The position numbers and the translations under genes are program-made. Shown here piece after piece: positions 23,869-37,400 of a stretch of DNA of 64,000 bases; position 1 is the first letter of the stretch; every line of letters starts with the position of its first letter. The notes under the pieces are model-generated. The model was given only the letters and a program-made list of their open reading frames with translations, was not told the origin of the DNA and searched no databases. Source of the DNA: Plumapathes pennacea (lineage: Eukaryota > Cnidaria > Anthozoa > Antipatharia > Myriopathidae); the NCBI GenBank assembly GCA_964036295.1, contig OZ038467.1, positions 7,510,170 through 7,574,169 of the forward strand. Reading direction: 5' to 3'.

Positions 23869-26800
23869 CTACTGACACGGGCACAGTCTCCTGACGTTGG
23901 GGTTATGTCCTCTCTCACAACTGATCTTGTTGGGGATGTTGAGAAAACCTCCACACTTTCTGTTCTTCGGTCCATAACAAGGGTTGTCTGTATAATAGTA
24001 TGAAGTGGTTGTTGCGCACTCAAAGCCCATTTCATTGAAGATGTCGACTGCATTGCCAGTCGGGAAACCGCCGCTTTCAACGCACCGCAAGCGAAGCGAC
24101 TCACAAAAATGATCACAGCTCTGCGCAGGCGTCGCCAGATAATAACGGATAACTGAGAAAATGGACAGATGGAAGACTGACTTAGTTAGGTTGTAAAAGT
24201 GCATGAAGACAAACAATTTAATGCCTTACTTATAAAGCCTTTTATGTTTAAACTTCTAACGGAAATGATTAGTAACGGAAAAATTGCATGGATAATAACT
24301 TTGTAGTATCGAAAGAGCAAAGTTACAACTTGAAGAGCATATTGAATTTTTCCCACTTGTATACTTCAATACCGTAGTTGTATTGAATACCCAATAGCAC
24401 CCTAAGTCACGTGGTTCGATACGGCTGTATTTTTACTCAGCTTAGTAAATTTAGTCACTGTTCTCTTTTTCTCGTGTTAAAGGTTGAAAGAAAGAAAGAA
24501 AGAAAGAAAGAAAAACTAGTTTGTTATAGCAGAAAATTGGAATATCTTCCCGTAGTTTTGGAAGCGAATAAATTAGTGAATTGGAGTTCTTTTGTTGACA
24601 ATTGGAAGAGTTAGAATAGATGTTTAATCAAAAGCTACGTTGTTGTTTACTGTGATTAGCACTGAGGCTTTCCTCAGGAAATCTAAGTGATCTTGTTATT
24701 AATTGAAGGTCCTGTTTTAGGAAATGAGCAATAGCAAGCGCGCAGACTGCCGTAGGCGTGCCAGCACCTTCCCTTCCTTCAGATCGTAACTACAGCCAAT
24801 CATATCCATTAGAATGTGTTGGTGTGATTTTAATGTATTAATCAAATAAGAGGAGCTACTCGAGTGTTAACGCCATCCTAGCGGAAAAGTCCATTCGGAA
24901 ATGTGAGTTCCGAATGTGACTTTGAACTTGGTCCTAGCGAAAATCCATTTCCTATCCTTTGTGTTCTAATTCGGCCAGTGTGGAAACTATTAGGAAATCG
25001 CTGGGACGACTTACACACTTGTGGTGCATAAAAGCTGTCGGCTAAGAAACTAGAGAGATTATAGTGAGACTTGTTCTTGAAAACGGAACATCGACGCTAA
25101 AGTGCATTAAAAGTGAGCTTCAACTCTAAAGTCTGTTATAGCCCCGTAACAAGTTCATAAAAACACTCCGCCCTATATTGCACTCCTTCCCGTGTAAGAA
25201 CCTCTCTTAAAGCAACAGGATTGACCGATGGTAAGTGTTTAACGATATTTATTATATGGCACTGATACTACGCACGCTACGATTGGTTAATTTACCGGTC
25301 CATACTTTCCTGTACGGACCGCAAATTGATTTTACGCACGTTCTGATTGGTCAAATTTACCGGTCCATAACTTACTGTACGGACCGCAAAATCAGTTTGC
25401 ACATGTGGATCGCAAATGATTACTCGAAAAGTTTCTAAACGTTTGTCATAAAAGGCCCAGAAGTGCAATGGGAAGTTTAAACGTTCCGGATACTCACTGT
25501 TAAGTTATGATGATCGGGGAAAGCTTACAATCTTGGAAATGACCGTTACGAAGAAGGAAAACATCCGAGGAAAAAATTGCTTGCGACTTCAGCCGTCATT
25601 GACAACAACCGCTGCAGAGTATGGAGGGTTCTTTCACCTCTGTGTTAAAATTTGCACACTTGCCAGGAAGAAAGTGGAAAGCGAACAATCACCGTGAACA
25701 GTTATGACTAAAACCGTGCAAGAATCAAGTTTTGCAGACATGTTTGCTCGTCATGGCGCACTATGAAGACTGTAAATAATTTTTCACAATGCACGAGAAC
25801 TCTGTATTTCGAAATCACTGACTGGGACAAAAACGCCGTGGTGATTTGAGGACGTTTATTTTGCTGGAAGAAACCTAAACGCTCCACGAGGAGGCAGGAA
25901 AATTAAGCGGTGAGTTTTGAATAATATAACTTTCAACGATGTGTCGGTCACAGTTTGTGATGAAATGATTTTCTTTTAGTGCCATTTTGACTTCTACATT
26001 ATTGTACGTGTAAGAAACTTATTCAAAAGAATAAAAAATACTCTGAGTTACAAAGCAGTTTCTTCTGGAAAGAGATAAGACTGCAGTTTTTTAAATCTTT
26101 AGTGAGCAAGCAAGGGCGAGTTCGAGTCGTTCACCGAATAAAGTTCACTGCAGTGTCGTTGTTTGACACACGCTATGGGCCATTTCATTCAGCTCAGAAC
26201 AAATTAGTATTTATCGAGGCAGTTGGTTCGACAGACGCATATTTTCTTTCAAGATTTTCAAATCGGTAGAATTGTAAGCTGTTAACTGAATTTGTTGTGA
26301 AAACAAACGTGCGTAATTCATGCCTGATCGCGATTGATGTTGTTGAATAAACGAGACGAGTACTCGTTGGGGCCTTGTTTTGTGTTTGCCGAAAGATCTA
26401 AAGCCATATAATAAATATCTTATTAACCTCGTTTGCTTGGTCCGTACTGTAAGTTATGGATCCTCGTTTTTTTCGTCGCCTTATGGCCCTCGCGCGAAGC
26501 GCGCTCGGGCCATAAGGCGACGAAAAAAACTCGGTCCATAACTTACTGTACGGACCGCGCGCTCGGTTAATAAGATCTATTTCTTGTGTAACAATTATTT
26601 TCTCGACGGGTGCATAATCGCGTTTGCTTTGCATTACAAATCAATATGTCCCACTTGCCTGGAGATTTACAAAAGAAATCGTTGTTGATGTAGATTGGCT
26701 GGCATGCACCGACTTCACATGGTTGATTAATACACGGCGTCTGCAGAAAAAAAATTATAAAAAAAATTCACGTATTTAAATAAAGATTTAACAATTGTAA

Positions 26801-27997
26801 CAGAGCTTTGCTTTATGTTGGAGCCTCCAAGAAGGCGTGAGGTCCAAAAATAATATGTTTTTTCGATACCATATTACATACTCGAAAGCGGCTTTTGTAG
26901 CTTTGACCACTAGGTAACCTTTACGAACTTGAATTTGTTACTGCGATACTTATAGCTTTGTACCATTATGTTTTGCATTTGCATTTTCAATTTCAATTTA
27001 TTTGAACTTTGGTAAAATAATTGCATATGAACCAATGCTTCCTGCTGTTACATACAGCAAATGAAGAAAAATATCGTTCCAGAATAGTTCAAAGCAGTAA
27101 GCTTTATTATAAATTGTTAATGCGGAATATTTTCAAGATTTGGGGAATGGAACACCTGCATGTATCTCTAGTAGGTGTGCATTAAATGCTTCATACGACA
27201 GTAAGAGCAGCAATTGCGATGCATTTTTGCGTTTTTCACCGTCCATTTTCATTGGGTTTTTATTTCCGGACTCCAACAACACTGTACGGTTTTGGGTAAC
27301 ACTGTTGGGCGATGTTGTGCGAACATGTTGCGTTGACAACAGAGCGAAGAGTCTTCAGTGCCACATATTTTAAAATTATTACAATAAATGTTTCTTGATA
27401 AATCCAAAGAGTGTTGTCTTAAGGTTGCATGTTACAATTAATGCAAGTTAAAACTGCAGTCTACGAATTAATATTAAACAAACACATGATTGATATCTTA
27501 CTGTATAATCACCGTTGTATAGAATAAACATAAAAATCATGAATCATGGAACATCTGTCAATATGTGAAGTCTTCCAAGCAAGAATTATAAATTAAAAAT
27601 TTTGGTTTTGTGAAGACACGCGCCATACATTTATCTATAATCAACTCACCATAATGCTGTGATGGTCAAATTCTTCACTGGACTCAAACATCTCAGAGGA
27701 GTTGTACTTGTCTGTGGCGAGAAGTTGACAGAGTTTCGAGCGAATCCCAAAATTGAACGAAATGCAGGACGAAGTTTGGAGGCAGCTGAATGAACAATCT
27801 AAACTGGTCATGCTCACAGAATTTGACAGGATCTTGGAGGGCACGGACAACACGCTGAATGGATGCTTGATGAAGCGAGCGTGGCGCTGCATTTCCTCGT
27901 CACTGTACATTGAGAAACCCTGAAGCTGGACAGAGGTGTATAACAATGCAAGAGAAACAGCGAGCACAAGGTTTAACTTCAACGTGTACTGAAACAT
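23869..27997 (-). CDS. Array gene A2: secreted PAN / EGF-like / cysteine-rich protein, 237 aa
   Basis: Exons: 27997-27650, 26740-26659 and 24152-23869; 714 nt. It has the same plan as A1: signal peptide, PAN-like domain (LDCSFSC, SSCISFNF, KLCQLL), an EGF-like exon (TPCINQPCEVGACQPIY), and a cysteine-rich exon with nine cysteines (CDHFCESLRLRC ... RRLCPCQ). The donor of exon 2 is CAG|GCAAGT, a GC-AG intron with an otherwise ideal consensus, shared only with A6. Its cysteine-rich exon also groups with A6. The promoter is type II: CCAAT read at 28090-28094 and a TTTATTATC element about 45 bp nearer the ATG. Intron 2 (2.5 kb) carries a 1.35-kb insertion that A6 lacks. Secreted; function unknown. 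Confidence 0.87.
25230..26580. mobile_element. 1.35-kb insertion in A2 intron 2, with ACGGACC-type inverted motifs
   Basis: A2 and A6 introns match on both sides (gtaagtgttt... at 25,220 and ttctcgacgggtgc at 26,592), but A6 lacks everything between (near 61,435). The insert has inverted ends (atatttattatatggc near 25,244 and gccatataataaatat near 26,403) and repeats of ggtccataacttactgtacg. A perfect-looking palindrome lies at about 26436-26560. No reading frame of interest is inside, so it is non-autonomous or composite. Confidence 0.7.
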
Positions 27998-29046
27998 TGT
28001 AAGTATTCGTTTCAGGTGAATTTTCGCCGCTTCTAATCTCTGGTGATAATAAAGCCATCTGCCGTTTGCTGGAACATGTCTGACACTTGATTGGTGGACA
28101 CGCATGAGTATCACAGAGTACCAGGTCTACGCGGCTCACTATACGAATGCTACTAGGCCTGGTAGGAGAACAAAACTTTCATTTTTTTTGTATCCGGCTA
28201 TACTTCTAGCATTTCTTTGAGTTCTCAGCTTTCGGCTGTACCGGCAAATGGAAATTTAATTTTCTATTTCCGAGAGAGAGAAAGAGACGGACAGAGAAGG
28301 AAACAACAGAGAATTCACAACAACGATTCCGGCAATTGCTGACCAGTGGTAACGTAACAATCAGCAGATCTCTCTGGCAAGGGGTTACCGTGCATAACCA
28401 CTCCTTGATCAAAACACGAGTAGAGATAACTAAATGTGGATGGTCATTACGAATCATCCATACAACAAGAGGACAAATCACACACACACAAAAAACTTTC
28501 AGACTGCTTTTTTGTCTTTGGTATTGTTATTACCAAGTCAAGAAACTTCATACATGCTCTTTCAACACTTTCGTGATTTCGTGTATTTAATGCTGACTTG
28601 ATCACCAGCATACTTAAATTGAAACGGAGGTGACACTATAAACAACCCAGGCAACATGAAACTAGAAACCAGAGTTCCTGGTCATGAGTAAAAATGTCCC
28701 TACTTCACAGAAGAAAAAGAAGAAGAAGAAGAAGAAGAGAAAGTGATAAAGCACCACGAAGTCTTGTATGGAGAAGTCAGCAGGTGATCTGTTGTTGGGA
28801 ACACAACTTAAATTCTCGCGACAACACTTGCGCATTGACGCATTGTAGATGACAAGTCGTCAGCTTCTCATTTCCCGTTACGCACAGGCAAGTGCAGTGT
28901 CGCACGACTGCGTGAATTCCAGTAGACAGCAGGGGAAGCCCTAGAGTTCTCAGTTGATCTTCGCTATCAATTCACTCATTTGACTCCTTAAACTTTTGAG
29001 TTCTAGCAACGCTTAAAATACATTTTCTCCTTACAATCTCAGAGCA
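26930..29046. repeat. Segmental duplicate of 21190-23426 ending at a visible junction
   Basis: Collinear with the block at 21190-23426. Similarity stops at 29,046 (agagcag), where sequence matching 16,911 onward begins. The spacer from 27,998 to 29,741 has no other gene. Confidence 0.88.
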
Positions 29047-29741
29047 GTCTGGAAATAAACTAGGTCAAGGAATTTTAAGAGACCCAAAAATTTAAACAAT
29101 GGTCCAGAATGATCATCATACTTTGAAAATGTAAGGATCCTAACTGCTTTTTTCTGTAGAGTTATAAATGGAAGTGAAAAAATGTATGTATTTTCCCATA
29201 TATATATAACTATGGGTTTGGTTCGTTTAGAGCCGTTTTCGAATGACTGTCGAAAACCAAAACCAAAGCAACGTCACCGCCAATCATAGAGGCTGTAAGA
29301 AACACTCTTAACCAATCGGAAGGCCAAAGTAATCCGGATTTAGTTTTACTTTGAAGAAACCGACCAGGAGTCCAACAACACGCCATTGCAACTTGCTTTC
29401 GCGTGAGAATATTGCAATCAGAGTTTTGCTTTTGCTCTTGATTAGCCAAGAATGCTGCTAACAGTTGTTTGGACCAATCAGAAAGCGTAGCAAACGCAAA
29501 GCGAAAGCAAACACACAATTACTCCGCACTGGTCCGCAGCAACAATAAAGCCAAAAAAGGCTCCAACAAAATTAACTGACTCACGCACAGTTTACTTGAA
29601 TGAATGAATTGTTAATAATCATCAGTATGAAATGCACGTTCTCGGCACCTGAATATTAGAATAATATATAAGAGCTAGATACCATGAAATTCTTGGGTAT
29701 ACTTCGACCGTCCTCTGGTTGGTTGAGAAAAGCGATCTAAA

Positions 29742-32700
29742 TTACTGACAAGGACACAGTCTCCTGACGTGTGGGTTTGCCGCAACTTCACAGTTGATCT
29801 CACTTGGGATGTTTTTAGTGCCGTAACATTTTTGCTCATACTGTGCGTAGCAGGGCTGGTCAGCGGCCCAGTACTGGTGTGAGTTCTTACAGTCAATGCC
29901 AAAACCCTTGAAGAGGTCCACTGCATCGCCAGTTGGAAAACCACCGTTTCTAACGCATTGCAAATGATGGGATTCACAAATATAGTTACAGTTCTTCAAT
30001 GGCTCTCCCATGTAATAACATATGACTAGGAAAAAAAATGTAAAGGTCAAGTTATAAGTTTGTCAGATGGCAGATGCCGTGAAAAGCAAAAAGAAGCAGG
30101 AAGTTTGAAGTTGGCGTTTTCGGAACGCTATGACCTCCTGGAAAACTGACCAATCCTTTACATGAGTATGCAGAGTATGTAGCGCTCTTGAAAGTCCTGG
30201 GGCCAATTCAATAAACATTTACACGTGTATTTCAAAAGTTGGACCATTATTCTAACACCACTAAACGGACTTTACTCCAGCAAAGTCTGTGCAATATTAC
30301 AAATACAGGTCCCCAGTGTACAACTACAACAGTATTTGGCCATTGTATTGGATTAAAGTGTGTTTTAACGTGTGGAGAAATTGGTCCGTCTTGTAAAATA
30401 CACTTGTAAATGCTTTATTGAATTGGCCCCTGAAAGCAATAATTGTCTGTGCCATGCACCATATAATGCGGGTCACGGGAGTGACTTCTCACTGGAATCT
30501 AATGTTCACGTTATTATTTGGGGATTCACTCTAGGGAGCGAAAGGGGTAAAATTACCTGAAGACACACAGAAGAAATCGTTGCTGGCGTAGATCGGCTGG
30601 CATCTGCCAACAAGATGACATGGTTGGTTAAGACACGGCGTCTGCAAAAGAAAACACAAAAACTTATAACATATAAATACTAATAGAATCACAGAATTGT
30701 CTCGGTTATACTCCAAGTGATATAGTGCCTCCACGCAGTGAATGTACAATTTTTGATAACTATACTTCATTATATGCTGGGGTTCTCATGTTTATAGCTA
30801 CCCTTGTTTACTTGTTTTGTCATTGAATCATTTTTAGTTTGTTGGAACAAAACGACTGGCTTCTATTCTGTCTCCAAATCTCCCTCCAAGAGGTGTTTCC
30901 ATGGCAATATATTTTCACCTCACTGATAGTTTATAATAATTAGAATTAGAATAAATAATAATTTGCATGATACACAAGATCATAGAGAATACCCAGCGGT
31001 GCAAAGATGTCGCCCCACGACAGACATCTTAACAAACACCAAAAGCGGCGATTATTACTCTCGCAGGGCTCGGAAAACAAATATTTTCAATACGTAAAAG
31101 TTTAAAGGCGCGTTTTCTTTTTAGTAACGGTCAGAAACGGGGAGAGTAGTGAAATTAATGTTATATTCGTTACATGTGAAAATTAGTATATTGCTATTGA
31201 CTCTTTAGAAGCGAACAGGTCACATGGTATCATCATTCGATACATTTTTCCTCTCTTTCGATTGGCCGAAAGACACCTGCAAATAACTGCTTACAAATAA
31301 GTATCTGCTCATATGCACGCTAATGTTTTTGGCGTGTCAACTGCAAATAATACGCTCATGCGCATTTTTCTCCCCCTGTGTGAACATGGCAGCTCGTTTT
31401 CGCTACAACGCGCGCTTCCCAACAATTTTATGCCAAATAACTTGTGAAATGTAAGCTCACTCGAATGGTAAAACAACTATTGAACTCGGTTATTGCAAAT
31501 ATCGTGATTTGACAGTGTCTCGCGGATCAATTACTTGCCTCTGCCTCCGACATCGGCAAATAATTGATCTGCTCGCCACTGGCAAATCACGGTATTTTGC
31601 TAAACCCTGTCCAATAATTGCTTATCATTTCCCGGTTTTACCAAATTTTTCAGACTTTAATTTTCTTTGATTTTGCCCGTATGCTGTGCTATATTAGAAT
31701 AAAACAAACGGTCCAGTGTAGTTTTGAACTTTTAAACACATGCGATAGTCACAGTGATATTTATACCTTTGTGCCTTGATATGTTTTTTGCATTTTTAAT
31801 TTAAATTCATGAGAACTTCGATCCGATAATTGCTCATGAATCAAGGTTTCTTACTGCTAGGAGAAACCGTATGTTTCAACAGAGTTCGAAGCAGTTAGAA
31901 AATCATCTGTCATTCCACGGGAATGCCGTACGTTCACGGAAAAATGTATTTTCTTCGAGAAAAACGTATATCACTCGCTGACTTCGGCGCTATCAATTCT
32001 CAAAGCTTAAAGACAAAACTACTGAGGTCGATTTATACGGTACAATTTTAACTTGTCGTTGTGGGGTTTCAAAACATATTTGAAACATTTACACTTTCAT
32101 TTACTCGGTGAGATGTGTTAACCAAAACACGTACAACCCACAATAAATATTCACTCAGGTGATATTGGTTTCGGTTTATGATGTATTACGGCGCATAATA
32201 TGCGTGTATTTCCATTTTATCACCCCATAAGTGTTGATGAATATCCTCAAGTATAACTTGGGCGATGGTGAAACCTGCAAATATCGTATCCTTTGCCGAT
32301 TTATATACAGCAAGACAACAGTACTACAAGCCGAGGCAGTGTCTTCATCCTTACATTATTTCAAAATTATTACACAACATATTTTTTGATAGATCGAAAG
32401 AGTGTTGTCAGAAGGCTGCTAAAATTTGCAGTCTACAAACTAATCTTAAACAAACATGTGTTTGATATCTTATATATGGAACAAACTTTAAAAATCTCAC
32501 GTAAGATCTGTTCGTATGTGAAGTATCCCAAGCAAGAATTTAAAAGATTGGTTTTGTGAAAAACACGCGGGCCATACATTTATCTAAAATTAACTCACCA
32601 TAATGCTGTGATGGTCAAATTCTTCACTGGACTCAAACATCTCAGAGGAGTTGTACTTGTCTGTGGCGAGAAGCTGACAGAGTTTCGAGCGAATCCCAAA

Positions 32701-32946
32701 ATTGAACGAAATGCAGGACGAAGTTTGGAGGCAGCTGAATGAACAATCTAAACTGGTCATGCTCACAGAACTTGACAAGATCTTGGAGGGCACGGACAAC
32801 ACGCTGAACGGATGTTTGATGAAGTGAGCGTGTCGCTGCATTTCCTCGTCACTGTACATTGAGAAAGCCTGAAGCTGGACAGAGGTGTAGAACAATGCAA
32901 GAGAAACAGCGAGCACAAGGTTTAACTTCAACGCGTAGTGAAACAT
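29742..32946 (-). CDS. Array gene A3: secreted PAN / EGF-like / cysteine-rich protein, 238 aa
   Basis: Exons: 32946-32599, 30641-30557 and 30025-29742; 717 nt. The signal peptide and PAN-like exon are close to the sisters. The EGF-like exon is one codon longer (TPCLNQPCHLVGRCQPIY ... FFCVSSG). The cysteine-rich exon groups with A1 (CNYICESHHLQCVRNGGFPT) and ends RRLCPCQ. The promoter is type I, with a CRE at 33097. Intron 1 (1.96 kb) is mostly unlike the other array introns from 30,800 to 32,300 and holds nothing I recognise apart from a loose inverted repeat near 31,495-31,600. Intron 2 carries a MITE. Secreted; function unknown. Confidence 0.86.
30199..30430. mobile_element. MITE with GGGGCCAATT ends; empty site retained at A1
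   Basis: The inverted ends ggggccaattcaataaa and tttattgaattggcccc enclose inverted tacacgtgta-like motifs. The A1 intron has the undisturbed site at about 18,577 (tcctgaaagc). It lies in intron 2 of A3. Confidence 0.82.
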
Positions 32947-34432
32947 GGAGTGTTTTTGCTCTGAGTCAATAAGTTACTGCAGTTTTGTCAGCGCAGCTCT
33001 GGTGATAATAAAGCACATATATGCCTCTTCCTTGAACACCTGTCTGACACTTGATTAGTGGGCACCAGGCTTGCGCATTTAGCCTTCTCCCGCTGCTGAC
33101 GTCAGAGTAGTGACGTACATAACAATCAGTAGGTCAGCGGATTGCAAACAAGTATCACATAAAAGAGCAGCCAAGGATTATGGTGTTTAAGAACTCCTGG
33201 TATAAACATGCAAAATTAGGAGTGGGTTGCTGTAAATATCGACTAGAGGCATGCAGGATAGAAAATTTATTTATTTATTTATTTATTTATTTATCTATTT
33301 ATTTTGGCGCAATTTGTTGTGTTCGCGCGCGGAATTAGGCAAATCCAGCGCTAAAATACCGAGTTGATATTTACAGCAACCCGCTCTTGAGTTCGCGACT
33401 CGGTGTTACGCAGTTTGAGGGGCCACAAGATTTTGTCGTCTCGCGATTTGAACCAAGCCAGATTTCAACCTCAGACCTACAGCGTTCCAGTACCTGTATC
33501 AACTTCTTGTTGATGCACCAGCATTTTTATCACCACGCCGACGCAGTTAATCTATTTCTCTTAAGAGCTGGTATCACACTGTTTATCAAACCTGCAACGC
33601 CAGACCTAAAACGTTAGGTCTACAACCTCAGACCTGCAATAGCAGGCCTACTACCTACAAGGCTCACAGACAAAGCAGCGAGGCAACTGTAACCTCGCCT
33701 TCGTTGATATTTGACGGTTCTGTGACGCTCATGACGTCACGATGCATTTAAACAATGTTTACCATGGAAACTTGAAGTCAATTCGCAGGGTTTATAAATA
33801 TGTGGCAAGCATAACATGACGTCGACAACTTCAAGACCATTTAATTTTACATTCAGTATAATTTTTATTTAGCACATCACTTTCAACAAAACGCTGTAAC
33901 TTGGAAAGTTAAACGAACATTTATCCGAATAATCCAAATACAGTATATTATTTTATATTGTTTTTTTCTTACGTTGTCACTTTACCACTCCATGGCCTCG
34001 CTATCATAAAGGCTTCTTTTCACCAGCGCATAAACAAAACTGCGTAAGCATTATGAAATGAAACGTTTCCATCCTTGTGATTACTTTAAATGCTCTAATA
34101 AGCCTCAGGGTGGGGGGTGAGGGGTGCTATTTTAAAAATGACCTTGGCTTCAACGAGAGAAGGGGGCGGGCTTATTTAAAACGATGAGATGACAACAAGA
34201 GGTTGTATTCTTAGTCGACAAAATGCTATGTAAAATTAGATTTGAGAAATGTAAAGTTTACAAATATATCACCAAGCATCTAATGCGCGTCATTTGTATT
34301 GTTTTTATTCATATTGGCGCTCACTGTGGACAGAATGGAAATGGAATAGGGGGAGGGGCTTATTAGAGCCGCTTTTACGGTATGCCTGTGAAAACCCGCC
34401 ATGCTTAAGTGTGACTAACCCGATGTTCTAAG
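32947..34432. other. A3 upstream region and spacer to A4
   Basis: The type I promoter block (32947-33250) matches those of A4 and the 20,847 fragment, with the CRE at 33097-33104. It is followed by an (ATTT)n microsatellite at about 33267-33304 and a dispersed-repeat patch near 33,540-33,570. The rest, up to the A4 cysteine-rich exon, shows no gene; about 34,180-34,400 is repeated downstream of A5 (38,780-39,000). Confidence 0.55.
33097..33104. promoter_or_regulatory. CRE (TGACGTCA) upstream of A3
   Basis: The palindromic CRE lies 151 bp upstream of the A3 ATG in a block conserved with A4. Its role is inferred. Confidence 0.5.
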
Positions 34433-37400
34433 TTACTCACACGGGCACAGTCTCCTGACGTCGGAGTTACTCCCATCCTCACAGTCAATCTTGTTCGGGA
34501 TGTTTCTAGCACCGTGGCAAACACCGTTGCTAGGTCTGTAACAAGGGTTGTCTGGATAATAATACTTAGTGGTTGATGAACATTCAATTCCAATTTTCTT
34601 GAAGATTTCAACAGCGGTGCCACTTGAGAAACCGCCTGTTTCAACGCACCGCAAACCAAGGGATTCACATAATTTGTCGCAGCCCTCACCACGCGCTGCC
34701 AGATGATAACGTATAGCTGAAAATAAGTAACAGAAAGTTGATTTACCTGCAAAGGGATAAAACTGATAGAAGGCAGGTGCTATAAGACTTGACTTGCGTG
34801 CACCTTATCGCCTGTTAATCCTTTTCACTGCCAATATGTCTGTCTAAACAAGACTGGTTATTGCCAGTGTCAGTACTCGGAACTAGTTGTTATGGAGATC
34901 GCCCGGACACTTGTAATGAATACAAACAATACAGACAAGACTTGTGATAATTAAAGTAGTCTTCTGTTTATGCATTTTTTCATCTTACCGGATATAAGCC
35001 TCTCAAAAGCCCTTATGAACTTGCTCGTACATTGATTTTAACCATATGCTGACACCAGTTAGCCAAAATTAAATCAAAACAGCTTAATCTGGGCATAGGT
35101 TAGATCAACAGAGTGTAGACAAACGCTCCGGGCGGTTGCTATGTTTTGGAATCCACAGCTTTTCCTTCAAACAGATAGTTCCTTGACAGGTGCAAAATAA
35201 GTTTGTTCAGCATTATCTCTGTACGCCCCATTTACCTGGAAGTTTACAAACAAAGCCGTTGTTGGCGTAGATCGGCTGGCAGGTGCCGATTTGACACGAC
35301 TGATACATACACGGCGTCTACAAGAAAAAAAAACAGAATGAAGAAAGAAAATTAAAGTTTTCAATTAAAGGTTTAACGATTGTAGTACCGCTTTGTAATG
35401 TTGGAGCCGCTAATTAGAAGGCGTCAGGTCCAAAAATAATCTATTGTCTCAATACCATATTGCATACAAGACAACATTAATTATTTAAGCACAATATTAA
35501 TCACTTGGTATACTTTGAGGCCCCTTTCACTTTCAGACACGTTCAACTCCTGAACTGCTAAATAAAACCTAACAATATAACCACTGTAAAGTTAACTCTC
35601 GATGGGTACATTTGCCTTTACAGCAGTTGTTGACGTAGTTAATGTTTTGCTTCGTCTTGTGTGTGTGTGTGTGTTTCGTTTGTTTTTACAAACCATTTAG
35701 CAGCAACTATAATCTTTTTGTTCAGTGTTTTCGCAGTATTTTCACACTTCCATATTGCGTATGAAACTTTTCAGATTTGACACAGAAATTTACAACTGTT
35801 GAACAGTCACGCTAAACCCAATGATGTAACCAATCAAACGAAGCTCTCAGTAACTACAACCAGGGTACATCCTCATAGCACCGTTGACGTTCACAACACG
35901 AGCAAAAATATTTAATTTTTGACTTTTCGAAATTTAATTGAGTCAAATGAGCCTAAAAGGAATCGCATTTAATCATAGCACCGTATACTCAGTCACTCAC
36001 ATTTTTCTTTTCATTTTCTTTTTCAATTTTTTTGCAAAACTCTTACCAAAGTATTATATCAACATCTGTATAATATATGTACTCTTTCCTCCTCATTGCA
36101 AAATAAAATGAACTTGAATTTGTTACAGCGATACTTATAGGTTTGTACCTCTATGTTTTGCATTTTCAATTTCAATTTATTTGAACTTTGGTAAAATAAT
36201 TGCATATGAACCAATGCTTCCTGCTGTTACATACAGCAAATGAAGAAAAATATCGTTCCAGAATAGTTCAAAGCAGTAAGCTTTATTATGTTAATGCGGA
36301 ATATTTTCAAGATTTGGGGAATGGAACACCTGCATGTATCTCTAGTAGGTGTACATTAAATGCTTCATACGACAGTAAGAGCAGCAATTGCGATGCATTT
36401 TTGCGTTTTTCACCGTCCATTTTCATTGGGTTTTTATTTGCGGACTCCAACAACACTGTATGGTTTTGGGTAACACTGTTGGGCGATGTTGTGCCAACAT
36501 GTTGCGTTGACAACAGAGCGAAGAGTCTTCAGTGCCACATATTTTAAAATTATTACAAAATATATTTCTTGATAAATCAAAAGAGTGTTGTCTTAAGGTA
36601 TCAGGATACCCTCCGGACTTTGCCAGATTCGAAAAAAATTTTTTTGGCTTAACGAAATTATTACATGTTTTACCTTGTGTTTCTGAAAACAAAATTTGGA
36701 TACCTATTTTTTTCCTCGAGATATTTAAACGAAAGGATTTTATATTTCTCTTTCTCGCCGGAAGCTACTTGTTTACAGATCGTTAGTATCACCCGTAACT
36801 GCGCAGCATGCGGCTTGCGCGTCAGTCGTGCAAAACAATAAGGTACAAATTTTAGCCGCGCGACGGATAACGCATGACTAACAGCAGATCTGCAAGAATA
36901 TCGAAATGCCATAAGAAATATTTCCCTGTATGCCTTTGTGAACGCTTTCTTACGTTTAGAACGAGTTTGTCGTTTGCTTGAACTCATTCCGAATTCCAAC
37001 TGTGCTGCGTGTTTCAATTACCGACAAGATGCCTGGAAAGCCTCTATGCGAAAGCACTAACTGCGGTGTTTTGACAGATTGCTGACAGATGAGGCGATTA
37101 TGTAAACAGGTTTCCGGCTCCCTGGTCAGAATCTTTAAATGTGTTTTTCTCGGTGTTTTCAAAACGCGGAAAAGTGTTTCTTTCGGAAACCTGCATTTCA
37201 ATTGATTTTAATCGATTGGCTTGAAACTTGGCAAATATGTGAATCAATATCAAAGCTACAAAAAGGTGTCTCCGATTTTAATTCTTTTTTTTGTTCGGAA
37301 GATATGTGCGCGTTTGGCTTGCGCGTAGCTAGAAATATGATCGGCCAACTTTAAAAGTCAATAACTTTGTATATGGACAAGATATCAAAATTCGGAGACA

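Noticed and set aside
36200-36547. Plus-strand frame repeated at 21482-21715 and 27140-27373 (NGTPACISSRCALNASYD...)
   Set aside because: It is conserved only because the whole block is duplicated. It lacks splice sites and lies antisense within array introns or spacer. Conservation is no greater than in flanking non-coding bases.
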